The notes under the pieces were generated by a model. It was not told the origin of the DNA, did not search any database, and was given only the letters and a program-made list of their open reading frames with translations. Below, in pieces: positions 1 through 7,232 of a DNA stretch of 8,227 nucleotides. This DNA comes from JACQWX01 sp041662295 (GTDB taxonomy: Bacteria; Elusimicrobiota; Elusimicrobia; UBA1565; UBA9628), in contig JBAZSR010000173.1 in NCBI GenBank assembly GCA_041662295.1, forward strand, positions 1-8,227, given 5' to 3'. Numbering within the stretch: the first letter of the stretch is position 1; each line of letters begins with the position of its first letter. Position numbers and translations under genes: made by a program.

Positions 1-118
1 GCAACTCAGCACATCAGGATGCACCCTCATATCGCCTGCAGGGCTACCCAATTATCAACCAATTAAATTTGTCAGACCCGCGTAAGATATGTTTGTGAGT
101 AACTTTCGCCAGGAGACC
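1..118. other. Intergenic, AT-richer segment without a supported gene
   Basis: This segment is clearly less GC-rich than the rest, especially 49-108. I see no convincing coding frame, RNA gene or paired -35/-10 set. A GATAAT hexamer occurs on the minus strand at 56-51 and an ATG AGG GTG on the minus strand at 30-28. These could mark the start of a gene running off the left edge, but only ten codons are visible. Confidence 0.4.
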
Positions 119-222
119 GTCCCCGGCGAGCGAAGGACTACATCGCCCCAGGCAACGGCCGCTCCTGCATCGCCAGTCCTTTCCGGCGGAAGGAGAAGGA
201 CCTCGGCTTCAGGGATATGGCT

Positions 223-272
223 GAGGTGCCAGGCTTCGAGTTAGGCTTTCGCGCCCGGGCCAAGCCTGGCCG
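223..272. repeat. Dispersed palindromic element, copy 1
   Basis: GCCAGGCTT at 228-236 pairs with AAGCCTGGC at 262-270 around a 25-nt loop. The region 223-245 is 21/23 identical to 7234-7256, and the right arm is also shared, so this is the same element as the one upstream of the KdtA fusion gene. The stem is shorter here because the outer arm (271-276) no longer pairs. One of the differences between the two copies is a paired change: C234-G264 here against T7245-A7274 there. Confidence 0.7.
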
Positions 273-314
273 CTAACCCCTTCCGGGAAGAGAGGACTTC
301 AGCCCTTCAGGGAC

Positions 315-332
315 GGCCGCTCCTGAGCGGCC
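315..332. terminator. Possible hairpin terminator after the GT9 gene
   Basis: GGCCGCTCCTGAGCGGCC is a perfect 8-bp inverted repeat with a 2-nt centre, so in practice a 7-bp stem with a 4-nt loop. It lies 25 nt beyond the GT9 stop. A second identical palindrome at 373-390 falls inside the coding end. No T-run follows on either strand, so termination is only a possibility; the hairpin is also simply part of the tandem repeat unit. Confidence 0.3.
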
Positions 333-356
333 AGCCCTTTCCGGGAGGGGTGAACG

Positions 357-1889
357 TCAGCCCTTCAAGGACGGCCGCTCCTGAGCGGCCAGCATCTCGC
401 GGGAGGCCTGGAGGGCCATATCCACGGTGATGAGGCCCATGCACAGAAAGTGGCCGCGCGGACAGGAGCGGCCGCCGTGCAGGGCGCAGGGCCGGCAGTC
501 CAGGTCAACCTCGAGCACGCGGTGTCCCGGGCCATAGGGGAAGAAGCCCAACTCCCGCGTGGTAGGGCCGAAAATCGCCAGGGTGGGGACCCCGGAAGCC
601 GCGGCCACGTGCATGGGCCCGGAATCGTTGGTCACGAAGAGGGAGAGCCTGGCCATGAGGCTCTTGAGCTCGGACAGCGGACCGCCGGAAAGGTCGGCCG
701 CGCCGGAGTCCGCGGCGAGCCGGGCGCAGAGGCCCCGGTCGGCCGCGCCGCCCACGATGACGACCTTGACCCCGTCCGCGATGAGCCCCCTGCAAAGGTC
801 GCGGAAGCGGCTCTCGAACCATTTCTTCGTGGGCCAGGTCGAGCCCGGATGCACCGCGGCCACCCGGTCCCCCGGCCCGATCCCGGCCGAGGCAAGCCTT
901 TTGGCCGCGGCGTCGCCGGCCTGGGGATCGAGGTAGCGGGACTCATCGGGCCGGAGCTTGAGGTCGGCCTGGAAGGGCAGCAGGAGGCCGAGGTTGCGCT
1001 CGAGGTCGTGCATGTGCCACGCGAAAGGGACGCGGCGGGTCAGCAGGAAGCTTCCCGCGCTCGTGGAAAACCCGATGCGCTCGCGGATGCCGGCCAGCCA
1101 CGCCAGGAAGGCGCTCCTCAGGGACCGGTGGGGGATGACCGCGCAGTCGAAACGCCTCTCCCGCAGGAGCGCGGCCATGGAGAGGGCCCCGAAAAAGCCG
1201 GCGTGCTCCCCTCGCTTGCGGTCCACGATGGTCTCGTCAACCCAGGGGGAGCCCGCGAAGACCTCCTCGGTCCGCTCCGTGGTCAGGACCGCGACGCGGG
1301 ACGCGGGGCAGAGGGCCTTGAGCTCGCGGAGCAGGGGAAGGGTCAGGAGGCAGTCCCCGAGGAAGGCGGTCTGGATGACCAGGACGCGGCCAGGCCGGGG
1401 CGTTGAAGGCTCTTGGGGAAGGGCCGGATCAGCCTCGCCGTAGTCCCCGAACTCCAGGCCCGGGTCCGCGGCCGGCACGCCCCACGAGGCCAGGGCCTCG
1501 AGGTAGCGCTCGATGGTGTGCTTCTCGAGGGCGGGAGAGCGCAGGCCGAAGCTGACAAAGAGCCGCCGCGCCAGCGCGTCCTTCTTGTAGACCGAGACCG
1601 CGGGGACGCCGCTCAAGGACCGGATGACGAAGGACCGGGGCGTGGCATGAAGGTCCAGAAGATGGGTGAACCCGCCGGCCCGGACCGAGGCGACCGCGCT
1701 CCTCAGTCCGCGGAAGGGGATGACCTCATGGAGAAGGGGATGGCCCCTGAGCGCCCCCGCGAACTGGGGCTTGACCAGGACGGAGATGGAGCAATCGGGC
1801 CAGGCAATCTTGAGGCTCCGGAACACGGGAGCGGTGAGCACCACATCCCCCAGCGAGGAGAGGCGGATGACCAGGATCTTGTTGGGCAT
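357..1889 (-). CDS. GT9 (ADP-heptose:LPS heptosyltransferase-type) protein with duplicated N-terminal domain
   Basis: GT9 enzymes add heptose or related sugars to the LPS inner core from a nucleotide-activated donor, in the cytoplasm at the inner membrane. This protein has 510 residues against about 350 for the family. Residues 4 to about 140 form one N-terminal GT9 Rossmann domain starting KILVIRLSSLGDVVLTAP, with Asp15 in the position of the catalytic Asp of WaaC, and ending HTIERYLEALASWGV. A linker rich in Pro, Glu and Asp follows. A complete second GT9 enzyme starts at RVLVIQTAFLGDCLLTLP (168-185; Asp179). It continues with HPGSTWPTKKWF (347-358) and the donor-site motif FVTNDSGPMHVAAASGVP (418-435), closest to WaaF in style. 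It has a Cys set C465, C468, C476 and C483, common in GT9 C-termini. The ATG is placed just before the first Rossmann strand; there is no clear ribosome site. The gap from the preceding gene is 49 nt. The last 11 codons lie in a 58-bp tandem repeat. Exact sugar and acceptor are unknown. Confidence 0.88.
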   Translation of the reverse strand: MPNKILVIRLSSLGDVVLTAPVFRSLKIAWPDCSISVLVKPQFAGALRGHPLLHEVIPFRGLRSAVASVRAGGFTHLLDLHATPRSFVIRSLSGVPAVSVYKKDALARRLFVSFGLRSPALEKHTIERYLEALASWGVPAADPGLEFGDYGEADPALPQEPSTPRPGRVLVIQTAFLGDCLLTLPLLRELKALCPASRVAVLTTERTEEVFAGSPWVDETIVDRKRGEHAGFFGALSMAALLRERRFDCAVIPHRSLRSAFLAWLAGIRERIGFSTSAGSFLLTRRVPFAWHMHDLERNLGLLLPFQADLKLRPDESRYLDPQAGDAAAKRLASAGIGPGDRVAAVHPGSTWPTKKWFESRFRDLCRGLIADGVKVVIVGGAADRGLCARLAADSGAADLSGGPLSELKSLMARLSLFVTNDSGPMHVAAASGVPTLAIFGPTTRELGFFPYGPGHRVLEVDLDCRPCALHGGRSCPRGHFLCMGLITVDMALQASREMLAAQERPSLKG

Positions 1890-1932
1890 AACGACGACCG
1901 CCGCGGCATCCGCGGCAGGGGCGGAGGACTGG

Positions 1933-1941
1933 ATTATATCA
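1933..1941 (-). promoter_or_regulatory. Candidate extended -10 promoter for the GT9 gene
   Basis: On the minus strand the sequence reads TGATATAAT, a perfect TATAAT preceded by the TGn extension. No good -35 hexamer sits 16-18 nt further upstream, which is typical of extended -10 promoters. Transcription would start near 1926 and leave a leader of about 37 nt before the ATG at 1889. It is one of few AT-rich spots in this GC-rich region and overlaps the stop codon of the preceding gene. It is a candidate only: in a non-model phylum the sigma factor preference is unknown. Confidence 0.4.
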
Positions 1942-3441
1942 TTTAGCCGGGAAGGGCCCGTCCCCCGGAGAGGAAGGCGGCATCATCCGGAGCGCGGCTG
2001 AGATCTCCTTCTTCCACTCTTGCGCGCCGGGGCGCAACCGGAGCGCCTCCTGGAAGTGCGGCCTGGACTCGTCCCTCCGACCCTGCCCCACGAGGAGCGC
2101 GGCGAGGTTGCAGTGCGCGATCCACAGGTCCGGGTCCGCGGCAAGGGTCTGCCTCCACACGGCTTCAGGCTCGCGCCAGAGCCTGGTCTGCCTCAGACTC
2201 ATGGGAACGAGGATCGACAACGCAGCGGCCGCCGAGCCGAGCGCCATGGTCAGAAGCAGGAGCTTCTTCATCCTGGCCAGAGGACCCTGCCGCTCGTCTG
2301 CCGAGCCGCCGAAACCCAGGGCAACCATGAAAGCCCATGAAAGCATCAGGGCCAGGCCCATGGAGGGGACATAGCCATAGATGTCCTGCCCGTAGATCGT
2401 GCCTTCGGCTGAAGCGGCGAAGGATGGGAGAAGCCCTGCCAGCCAGAGCACCCAGCCGCCAAGAGCCAGGGGCGCGGACCGCCAGGGAAAGGCGAGGGCG
2501 AAGGTCGGGACAAGGATGAGGGGCACTGCGGCCCCCGGCGACAGGCCTGCGGGACCGTTGACGGCATAGAGAACCGCGAGATCCGTTGGGAACAGTACCT
2601 TGCGGAGATAGAAGGCCGCGGCCAGGATCGCTTCCATGGGATGGGTCAAGCCGTAGAGCAGGTCGATGCCCGCGACCTGATCCTTGCCCAGGCCGTTGAT
2701 GGCAGCCAGGCAGAGGGCGATAGCGAGGAAAGGCCATTTCTCGACCCATACCTTGGACGAAGGCCCCTTGCACCACCCCACAGGATCGGCCCCGAGCCTT
2801 TTGAGCGGATAGATATCCAGAAGGATCAAAACCAGCGGGAGGACGACGCCGGTCCAATGCGACAGGCCAGAGGCCAAGAACAGCCAGGCCGAACACCTGA
2901 TCCCTGGCCGCCACGCGGCTCCCTGTTCCTGTCCACGGCCCAGATAGGAAAGACATGCGCAGAGGAAGAAGAACGCTGCCATCAGGTCCGAGACCTTGGT
3001 GGCCCAGGCCACGGCCGCGGCTTTCGTGGGGTGAATGGACCAGAGGAGGGAGGCCGCCCCGGCCGCAAGCATCCTCTCCCAGTGCCCGGCCGAGGGCGCG
3101 GCCCGCTCCAGAATCCGGGAAAGCAGGACACAAAGCAGGATCGCGTTGGCCGTGTGCAGAAGCAGGCTCGCCAGGTGGAACGGGAGCGCTGAGGGCCCGG
3201 CCGCGACCCAGAGCAGGGCTGCGGCCAGCCACGACAGAGGCTGATAGGCTGTCAGGTGCAGGGAGGTGAACATCCACTTGAGCTGTGTCCAGCCCAGGCC
3301 GTGGACCATGGGGTTGTCCACGAAGCATTCGTAGTCGTCGAAGTTGAAGAACCCGTTTTCGAGGACCCCGCGGAAGACCCAGACTGTGACGAGCCCGACG
3401 GCCAGCAGAGGCCACCGGCTCCCCGGCGAGGGCCGCGTCAT
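1939..3441 (-). CDS. TMTC-like polytopic membrane protein (paralog 2), conserved residues lost
   Basis: This 500-residue membrane protein aligns with the gene just upstream along most of its length. FFNFDDYECFVDNP (31-44) keeps the paired Asp of the first loop, and HPTKAAAVAWAT (137-148), LDIYPLKRL (208-216), VWVEKWPF (231-238) and IYGYVPSM (354-361) all have counterparts. Several residues conserved in paralog 1 and TMTC proteins are replaced. The Glu of HPLRVEA is Ala142, the Arg-Arg of ATERREL is changed to KVSDL, and the Arg of DRYSYLPS is Ile354. Only about one TPR unit remains (435-475), followed by a short Pro-rich end. The start ATG overlaps the previous stop as ATGA, with GGAG 10 nt upstream, so translation should be coupled. 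It could be a partner or regulator of paralog 1, an enzyme of different specificity, or a decaying copy; the open frame and strong membrane character argue against simple decay. The TGA stop lies inside the candidate promoter of the next gene. Confidence 0.75.
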   Translation of the reverse strand: MTRPSPGSRWPLLAVGLVTVWVFRGVLENGFFNFDDYECFVDNPMVHGLGWTQLKWMFTSLHLTAYQPLSWLAAALLWVAAGPSALPFHLASLLLHTANAILLCVLLSRILERAAPSAGHWERMLAAGAASLLWSIHPTKAAAVAWATKVSDLMAAFFFLCACLSYLGRGQEQGAAWRPGIRCSAWLFLASGLSHWTGVVLPLVLILLDIYPLKRLGADPVGWCKGPSSKVWVEKWPFLAIALCLAAINGLGKDQVAGIDLLYGLTHPMEAILAAAFYLRKVLFPTDLAVLYAVNGPAGLSPGAAVPLILVPTFALAFPWRSAPLALGGWVLWLAGLLPSFAASAEGTIYGQDIYGYVPSMGLALMLSWAFMVALGFGGSADERQGPLARMKKLLLLTMALGSAAAALSILVPMSLRQTRLWREPEAVWRQTLAADPDLWIAHCNLAALLVGQGRRDESRPHFQEALRLRPGAQEWKKEISAALRMMPPSSPGDGPFPAK

Positions 3442-5261
3442 CTCCGGCCGGCTCCGCGGAGCACGGAAAGCCCCTGGAGAGCCCGGGGGTCGTCCGGAGC
3501 CAGGCGCAGCGCGGCCTCGAGCTGCGCGGCCGCCTCCTTCTTCCTCCCCAGGGCCGCCAGGGCGGCCGCGAGGTTGGTCCTCGCGTCCACGGACCCCGGC
3601 GCGACTTTCACCGCGGCCTCAAAATGAGCGACGCTCTCCCTCGCCCTGCCTGAGCGGAAAAGGGCCAAGCCGAGGCTGTAGTGGCCGTTCTCCAGGTCCG
3701 GGTTGTAGTTCAGGGCCTTCTCGAAGTGGGGCACGGCCTCGGCGAACCGGTCGCGGGCCGCGAGGTCGATCCCCCAATTGTGATGCGCCATGGCCGAGAG
3801 GAAGCGGATGAAGCTGAAGAAGGACCGGTCCGATCCAGGGTCGATGTCCTGCACCGAATCCTCGCCGATGGCCTCGAACGCCTTGACCGCCAGGTCGAAG
3901 CGCCGCGACTCGAGCAGGGAGATGCCGAGGTTCGTCCGGACCAGGACGGACCGGGGATCGATCGAATAGGCCCGGGACCATAGGGAGATGGAATCGTTCC
4001 ATACCCGGCACTGCCTCCAGGTCAGGCCGGCCAGCAGGGGGAGCAGGGCCAGGGCCGCACCGGCCGCGGCTGTGAAGACCCAGCCCCGGATCCGGCTCTC
4101 CCGGGATCGGGTCCAGAGCAGGACCAGCCCGGCCGCGGCGAGCACAGCCAGGGACATGGAGGGAAGGTAGCTGTAGCGGTCGGCCACGACCTGCTTGCCG
4201 GACTTCACGATCCCGAGGGAGGGGAAGACGATGAGGAGATACCAGAACCAGGCCGCGAGCAGGGCCCGGCCGCGTCCCCGCCAGGCGCTCCAGACCAGGG
4301 CCCCGGTGACCAGGAGCACGGCCGCGGCCCCGGCAAAAGCGACCCAGATGCGGTCCTCCATGTAGGTGTCCCCGTACCAGTTGGCCAGATCGAAGGGCGC
4401 GAGGGTCTTCCAGAGGTGGAAGCCCACGCTGAAGCATGACTGCAGGGCCCGGGACGCGAACCCCGCCTTGGCCAACGGGATGAGCGCGGAAGTCGAGGCC
4501 TGGGCCCAGAGGCCGATCACGCCCACGACGAGGGCGAGGAGGAAGAACGGCGCCTTCTCCACCCACACCTCCCGGCGCAAGAACCCGGACGGGCCTGAGA
4601 ACCGTCCGAGCGGATGATAGTCGAGGAGGGTGAGCACCAGGGGCAGGGACACGGTCCGGACGTTCGAGAGCATGGCCAGGGCCCCGAGGGCCAGGACCCC
4701 GCCGAGGCCGGGCCTCCCGGAGACGGCGTCTGCCTGATGACGCTTGAGGTAGAGACCCACGGCGGCGAGGTAGAAGAACGCGGAGAGGAGTTCCCGCCGC
4801 TCCGTGGCCCAGGCCACGGCCTCCACGCGCAAGGGGTGGACCGCGAAGACCAGGGCGGCCCAGGCAGCGGCATAGGGATGGAACCCGGCGCCGGAGGGCA
4901 TGGCCCGGTCCAGCAGGCGGCGGCAGACCAGGAAGAAGAGCGCGGCAGTGCCGCAGTGGATCAGGAGGTTGGTCAGGTGGTAGCCGAAAGGATTCGTTCC
5001 CCAGAGGGCTTTATCGAGCGCCCAGGTCAGCCAAGTCACGGGCTGGTAATGGGCGAGGTGGAACGTGGAGAGCATCCAGCGCAGTTCCCCAAGGCCGAGC
5101 TTGCGGAAATCCGGGTTGTTCATGAAGTTGGCATGGTCGTCCCAGTTCACGAACAGGCTTTCCAAGGCAGGGACATAGCAGAGGAACACGGCCGCGGCAA
5201 GGAGCCAGGGGAGGAGCCTTGTCGAATCCGCCGGCCTCGAGCTGGAGGCTGGAGTTGGCAT
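3438..5261 (-). CDS. TMTC-like polytopic GT-C glycosyltransferase with C-terminal TPR repeats (paralog 1)
   Basis: This 607-residue protein has roughly ten to eleven hydrophobic segments over residues 15-415 and a TPR tail. The first extracytoplasmic loop after helix 1 carries NWDDHANFMNNP (39-50), the paired-Asp motif typical of GT-C enzymes. HPLRVEAVAWATERRELL (142-159) and ADRYSYLPSM (360-369) match conserved stretches of TMTC proteins, the animal ER O-mannosyltransferases, and their many uncharacterised bacterial relatives. TPR-like units lie near 439-468, 493-522, 524-556 and 558-590. By analogy it would move a sugar from a polyprenyl-phosphate donor to an acceptor on the periplasmic side; the acceptor is unknown. 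The ATG at 5261 is preferred because a longer frame from 5327 needs a TTG start and would overlap the KdtA end by 65 nt. At 5261 the start lies 1 nt after the KdtA stop, without a ribosome site, which points to reinitiation. Its stop overlaps the next start as ATGA. Membrane type and TPRs are certain; glycosyltransferase activity is inferred. Confidence 0.8.
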   Translation of the reverse strand: MPTPASSSRPADSTRLLPWLLAAAVFLCYVPALESLFVNWDDHANFMNNPDFRKLGLGELRWMLSTFHLAHYQPVTWLTWALDKALWGTNPFGYHLTNLLIHCGTAALFFLVCRRLLDRAMPSGAGFHPYAAAWAALVFAVHPLRVEAVAWATERRELLSAFFYLAAVGLYLKRHQADAVSGRPGLGGVLALGALAMLSNVRTVSLPLVLTLLDYHPLGRFSGPSGFLRREVWVEKAPFFLLALVVGVIGLWAQASTSALIPLAKAGFASRALQSCFSVGFHLWKTLAPFDLANWYGDTYMEDRIWVAFAGAAAVLLVTGALVWSAWRGRGRALLAAWFWYLLIVFPSLGIVKSGKQVVADRYSYLPSMSLAVLAAAGLVLLWTRSRESRIRGWVFTAAAGAALALLPLLAGLTWRQCRVWNDSISLWSRAYSIDPRSVLVRTNLGISLLESRRFDLAVKAFEAIGEDSVQDIDPGSDRSFFSFIRFLSAMAHHNWGIDLAARDRFAEAVPHFEKALNYNPDLENGHYSLGLALFRSGRARESVAHFEAAVKVAPGSVDARTNLAAALAALGRKKEAAAQLEAALRLAPDDPRALQGLSVLRGAGRR

Positions 5262-5262
5262 T

Positions 5263-7221
5263 TTATGGGGCAAGACAGGGGCCCAGGTGGGCGAGGGTCC
5301 GCTCGATGCCGCCCTGGAGCCCGGCAAGGGTCTGCCGCGCCTTCTGCCCGGCCGAGCGGGCCCACTCCGGGTCGCTGAGGAGCCGTTCGAAGGCAGGAGA
5401 GAGGTCCTCCGGACCCGCCACCCTCAACCCGCCGCCCGACTTCACCAGCGCCGCTGCCGACTGCTCGGTATGGAAGGTGTGCGGCCCGAACACCGGGGCC
5501 TTGGAATGCAGCGCGGGCTCCAGGAGATTGTGGCCTCCGACCGGGACCAGGGTCCCGCCCACGAACGCCACCGAGGCGAAGGCGTACCAGGCGGGAAGGA
5601 CCCCCATGGCGTCGAGGAGGAGGCACTCGTAGCCCCCGAGCCCTCCGGCCGAATGCAGGCGCGACCACACCGCGTGGCTGACCCCAGCGGCCGTCAGCAT
5701 GACGGAGGCGTCGCCGCTCCTCTCCAGGTGCCTCGGCGCCAGGACCATCCTGAGGTCCGGGTGCCTGCGCCGGGCCTGCCGGAAGGCGGCCACGAGGAGT
5801 TCCTCCTCGCCGGGATGCGTACTGCCCGCCACCACGAGGGAGGCGCCCTCCCATCCCAACCGGCCCAGAGCCTCCTGGACCGCCTCACGGCCCGAGGAGG
5901 GGGCGACGAGGTCGTACTTCATGTTGCCGCACACGGCCACGCTGGCGGGCCGGGCGCCCAGGGAGACGAACCGCTCCGCGTCAGCGCTCGTCTGGACAGC
6001 GACGCGGTCGAGCCTGCGCAGGAACGGCCCCACCAAAGGCCGGAAGAGGCGGTAGCCGGTGAAGCTGCGGGGAGAAAGCCGGCCGTTGGCCAGGCCGACC
6101 CTGAGGCCCCGGCGGAACGCGGATTCGAGCATCCCCGGCCAGAGTTCGGTCTCGATGAGCACCAGGGCATAGGGCCGGACCGCGTCGAGGAACCGGCCCA
6201 CGGTGGGCAGGCTGTCGAGGGGCGCCAGCCACGCGGCAAGAAGGCCCGGCACCTTGAGCGCCCGGGCGCGTCCCGCGGCCGTGTTGCAGGTGACGACCAC
6301 GGAGGGTGCGGCCTTGCGGCCTTGAAGCCTCTCGATGAGGAGCTGGGCCGCGGCCACCTCGCCGACCGAGGCGGCGTGGACCCAGACCACGGGCCGCTCC
6401 GGGGCGGCCGAGAGCGCCCTGACCTCGGGCCGGCCCGAGCGCTCGCGCCATTCCTCGGGGAGAGAGAGCATGAGCCGGCGGCGCGGCGAAGCCAGCATCC
6501 TCAGCCCGAAACCGGCAGCCACGACCGGCGCGAGCAAAGTCGAGAGCACGGCCACGCAGCGGGCCACGAAAGCGTCGACGATCCCGGGCTCGGAGAAGGC
6601 CTCGGCGTCAGCCTCGGCGGTGACGAGGTCCAAGGCGGACTTGAGCTCTGCGGCCTTGGCCGTGAGGTCGTCGCCGGGAGCGACCTCGATGGGCGTCCCG
6701 TAGCGGATGATGGCGCGGCCGAACGGCAGGGGGACATGGAACCGGTCCCAGCTCCGCCGAAGGACCAGCCGGTGGGTGAGGCTGCTCGCGATCGGCAGGA
6801 TCGGGATGCCGAGCTTCTGGGCGAGGAAGAGGACGCCGGGCTTGACCTCGCGCGCCGGGCCCTTGGGCCCGTCGGGCGTGATCCCCAGGTCGGAGCCCTC
6901 GGCCACGAGGCCCGCCATCTCCTTGAGCGCGGCTGCGGCCCCGCGCGAGGAGGAGCCCCGGACCGTGCCGATGCCAGAGAGCCCCATGAGGCGCGCGACG
7001 ATCTCCCCGTCCCTGCTGCGGCTGACCAGGACCCTGGCAGGGTCGCCGCGGTGAGAACATGTCAGGAAGACCTGCCGCTGATGCCAAAACGCGTAGATGA
7101 AGCGGCGGCCCGAGCGCCGCAGGGACTCTCGCCGCTCCCCGCCCGTCACCCGCCACCGGGTGGTCCAACCCACCAGGGTCACGTACAGATAGCCGAGATA
7201 GGGGGCGATGGCACGCAGCAT
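5263..7221 (-). CDS. waaA: Fusion: DUF374/LpxJ-type acyltransferase + 3-deoxy-D-manno-octulosonate (Kdo) transferase
   Basis: One 652-residue reading frame carries two lipid A enzymes. Residues 1 to about 205 are a DUF374 domain, the family that includes the LpxJ late acyltransferase of Helicobacter and Campylobacter. It shows FWHQRQ (45-50), GSSSRGAAAAL (89-99) and ITPDGPKGPAREVKPG (114-129). Residues from about 214 are a complete KdtA/WaaA, which transfers Kdo from CMP-Kdo to lipid IVA at the inner face of the cytoplasmic membrane. A hydrophobic anchor at 216-243 is followed by HAASVGEV (282-289; E288 fits the catalytic base), TELWPG (358-363), NGRLSPRSFTGY (379-390), GSTHPGEE (466-473), APRHLER (495-501) and GGTLVPVGGHNLLEPA (555-570). 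KdtA alone is about 425 residues, so both halves are full length. The ATG at 7221 is chosen because it begins the acyltransferase domain directly; no clear ribosome site precedes it. The TAA stop is 1 nt from the next start. The family assignments are firm; joint action on one lipid A molecule is inference. Confidence 0.93.
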   Translation of the reverse strand: MLRAIAPYLGYLYVTLVGWTTRWRVTGGERRESLRRSGRRFIYAFWHQRQVFLTCSHRGDPARVLVSRSRDGEIVARLMGLSGIGTVRGSSSRGAAAALKEMAGLVAEGSDLGITPDGPKGPAREVKPGVLFLAQKLGIPILPIASSLTHRLVLRRSWDRFHVPLPFGRAIIRYGTPIEVAPGDDLTAKAAELKSALDLVTAEADAEAFSEPGIVDAFVARCVAVLSTLLAPVVAAGFGLRMLASPRRRLMLSLPEEWRERSGRPEVRALSAAPERPVVWVHAASVGEVAAAQLLIERLQGRKAAPSVVVTCNTAAGRARALKVPGLLAAWLAPLDSLPTVGRFLDAVRPYALVLIETELWPGMLESAFRRGLRVGLANGRLSPRSFTGYRLFRPLVGPFLRRLDRVAVQTSADAERFVSLGARPASVAVCGNMKYDLVAPSSGREAVQEALGRLGWEGASLVVAGSTHPGEEELLVAAFRQARRRHPDLRMVLAPRHLERSGDASVMLTAAGVSHAVWSRLHSAGGLGGYECLLLDAMGVLPAWYAFASVAFVGGTLVPVGGHNLLEPALHSKAPVFGPHTFHTEQSAAALVKSGGGLRVAGPEDLSPAFERLLSDPEWARSAGQKARQTLAGLQGGIERTLAHLGPCLAP

Positions 7222-7232
7222 TGTTACCGGGA

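Larger units (their letters stand above)
119..392. repeat. Degenerate 58-bp tandem repeat, four units, overlapping the 3' end of the GT9 gene
   Basis: I read units at 119-176, 177-232 (56 bp), 277-334 and 335-392, each ending in CCAG. Between the second and third units sits 44 bp belonging to the palindromic element. The last two units are closest: 300-335 and 358-393 match at 35 of 36 positions. The first two units are diverged, but they share ACGGCCGCTCCTG (155-167, 313-325, 371-383) or TTTCCGG and CTTCAGGG with the others. The last two contain the palindrome GGCCGCTCCTGAGCGGCC. The final unit codes, on the minus strand, for the C-terminal LAAQERPSLKG of the GT9 protein. Confidence 0.7.

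Noticed and set aside
1..30. Possible gene start on the minus strand (ATG at 30-28) leaving the left edge
   Set aside because: Only ten codons are visible, no convincing ribosome site precedes it and no family can be recognised.
89..244. A 51-codon plus-strand frame starting ATGTTTGTGAGT
   Set aside because: No ribosome site, runs through the tandem repeat and the palindromic element, and shows no recognisable features.
119..392. CRISPR array
   Set aside because: Four units of about 58 bp are adjacent and all diverge along their length; there is no alternation of constant repeats with unique spacers and no cas gene in the window.
450..1406. A 318-codon open frame on the plus strand, opposite the GT9 gene
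   Set aside because: Low-complexity Gly/Arg/Glu/Pro translation with no family motif; expected from high GC opposite a real gene.
2165..3415. A 416-codon open frame on the minus strand in another frame of paralog 2
   Set aside because: It lies wholly inside paralog 2, whose frame shows membrane helices and family motifs, while this one reads as Arg/Gly/Pro-rich noise.
5262..5327. Longer N-terminus of paralog 1 starting at 5327
   Set aside because: It needs a TTG start and a 65-nt overlap with the end of the KdtA frame; the added residues look like no signal or domain. The ATG at 5261, 1 nt after the previous stop, is better.
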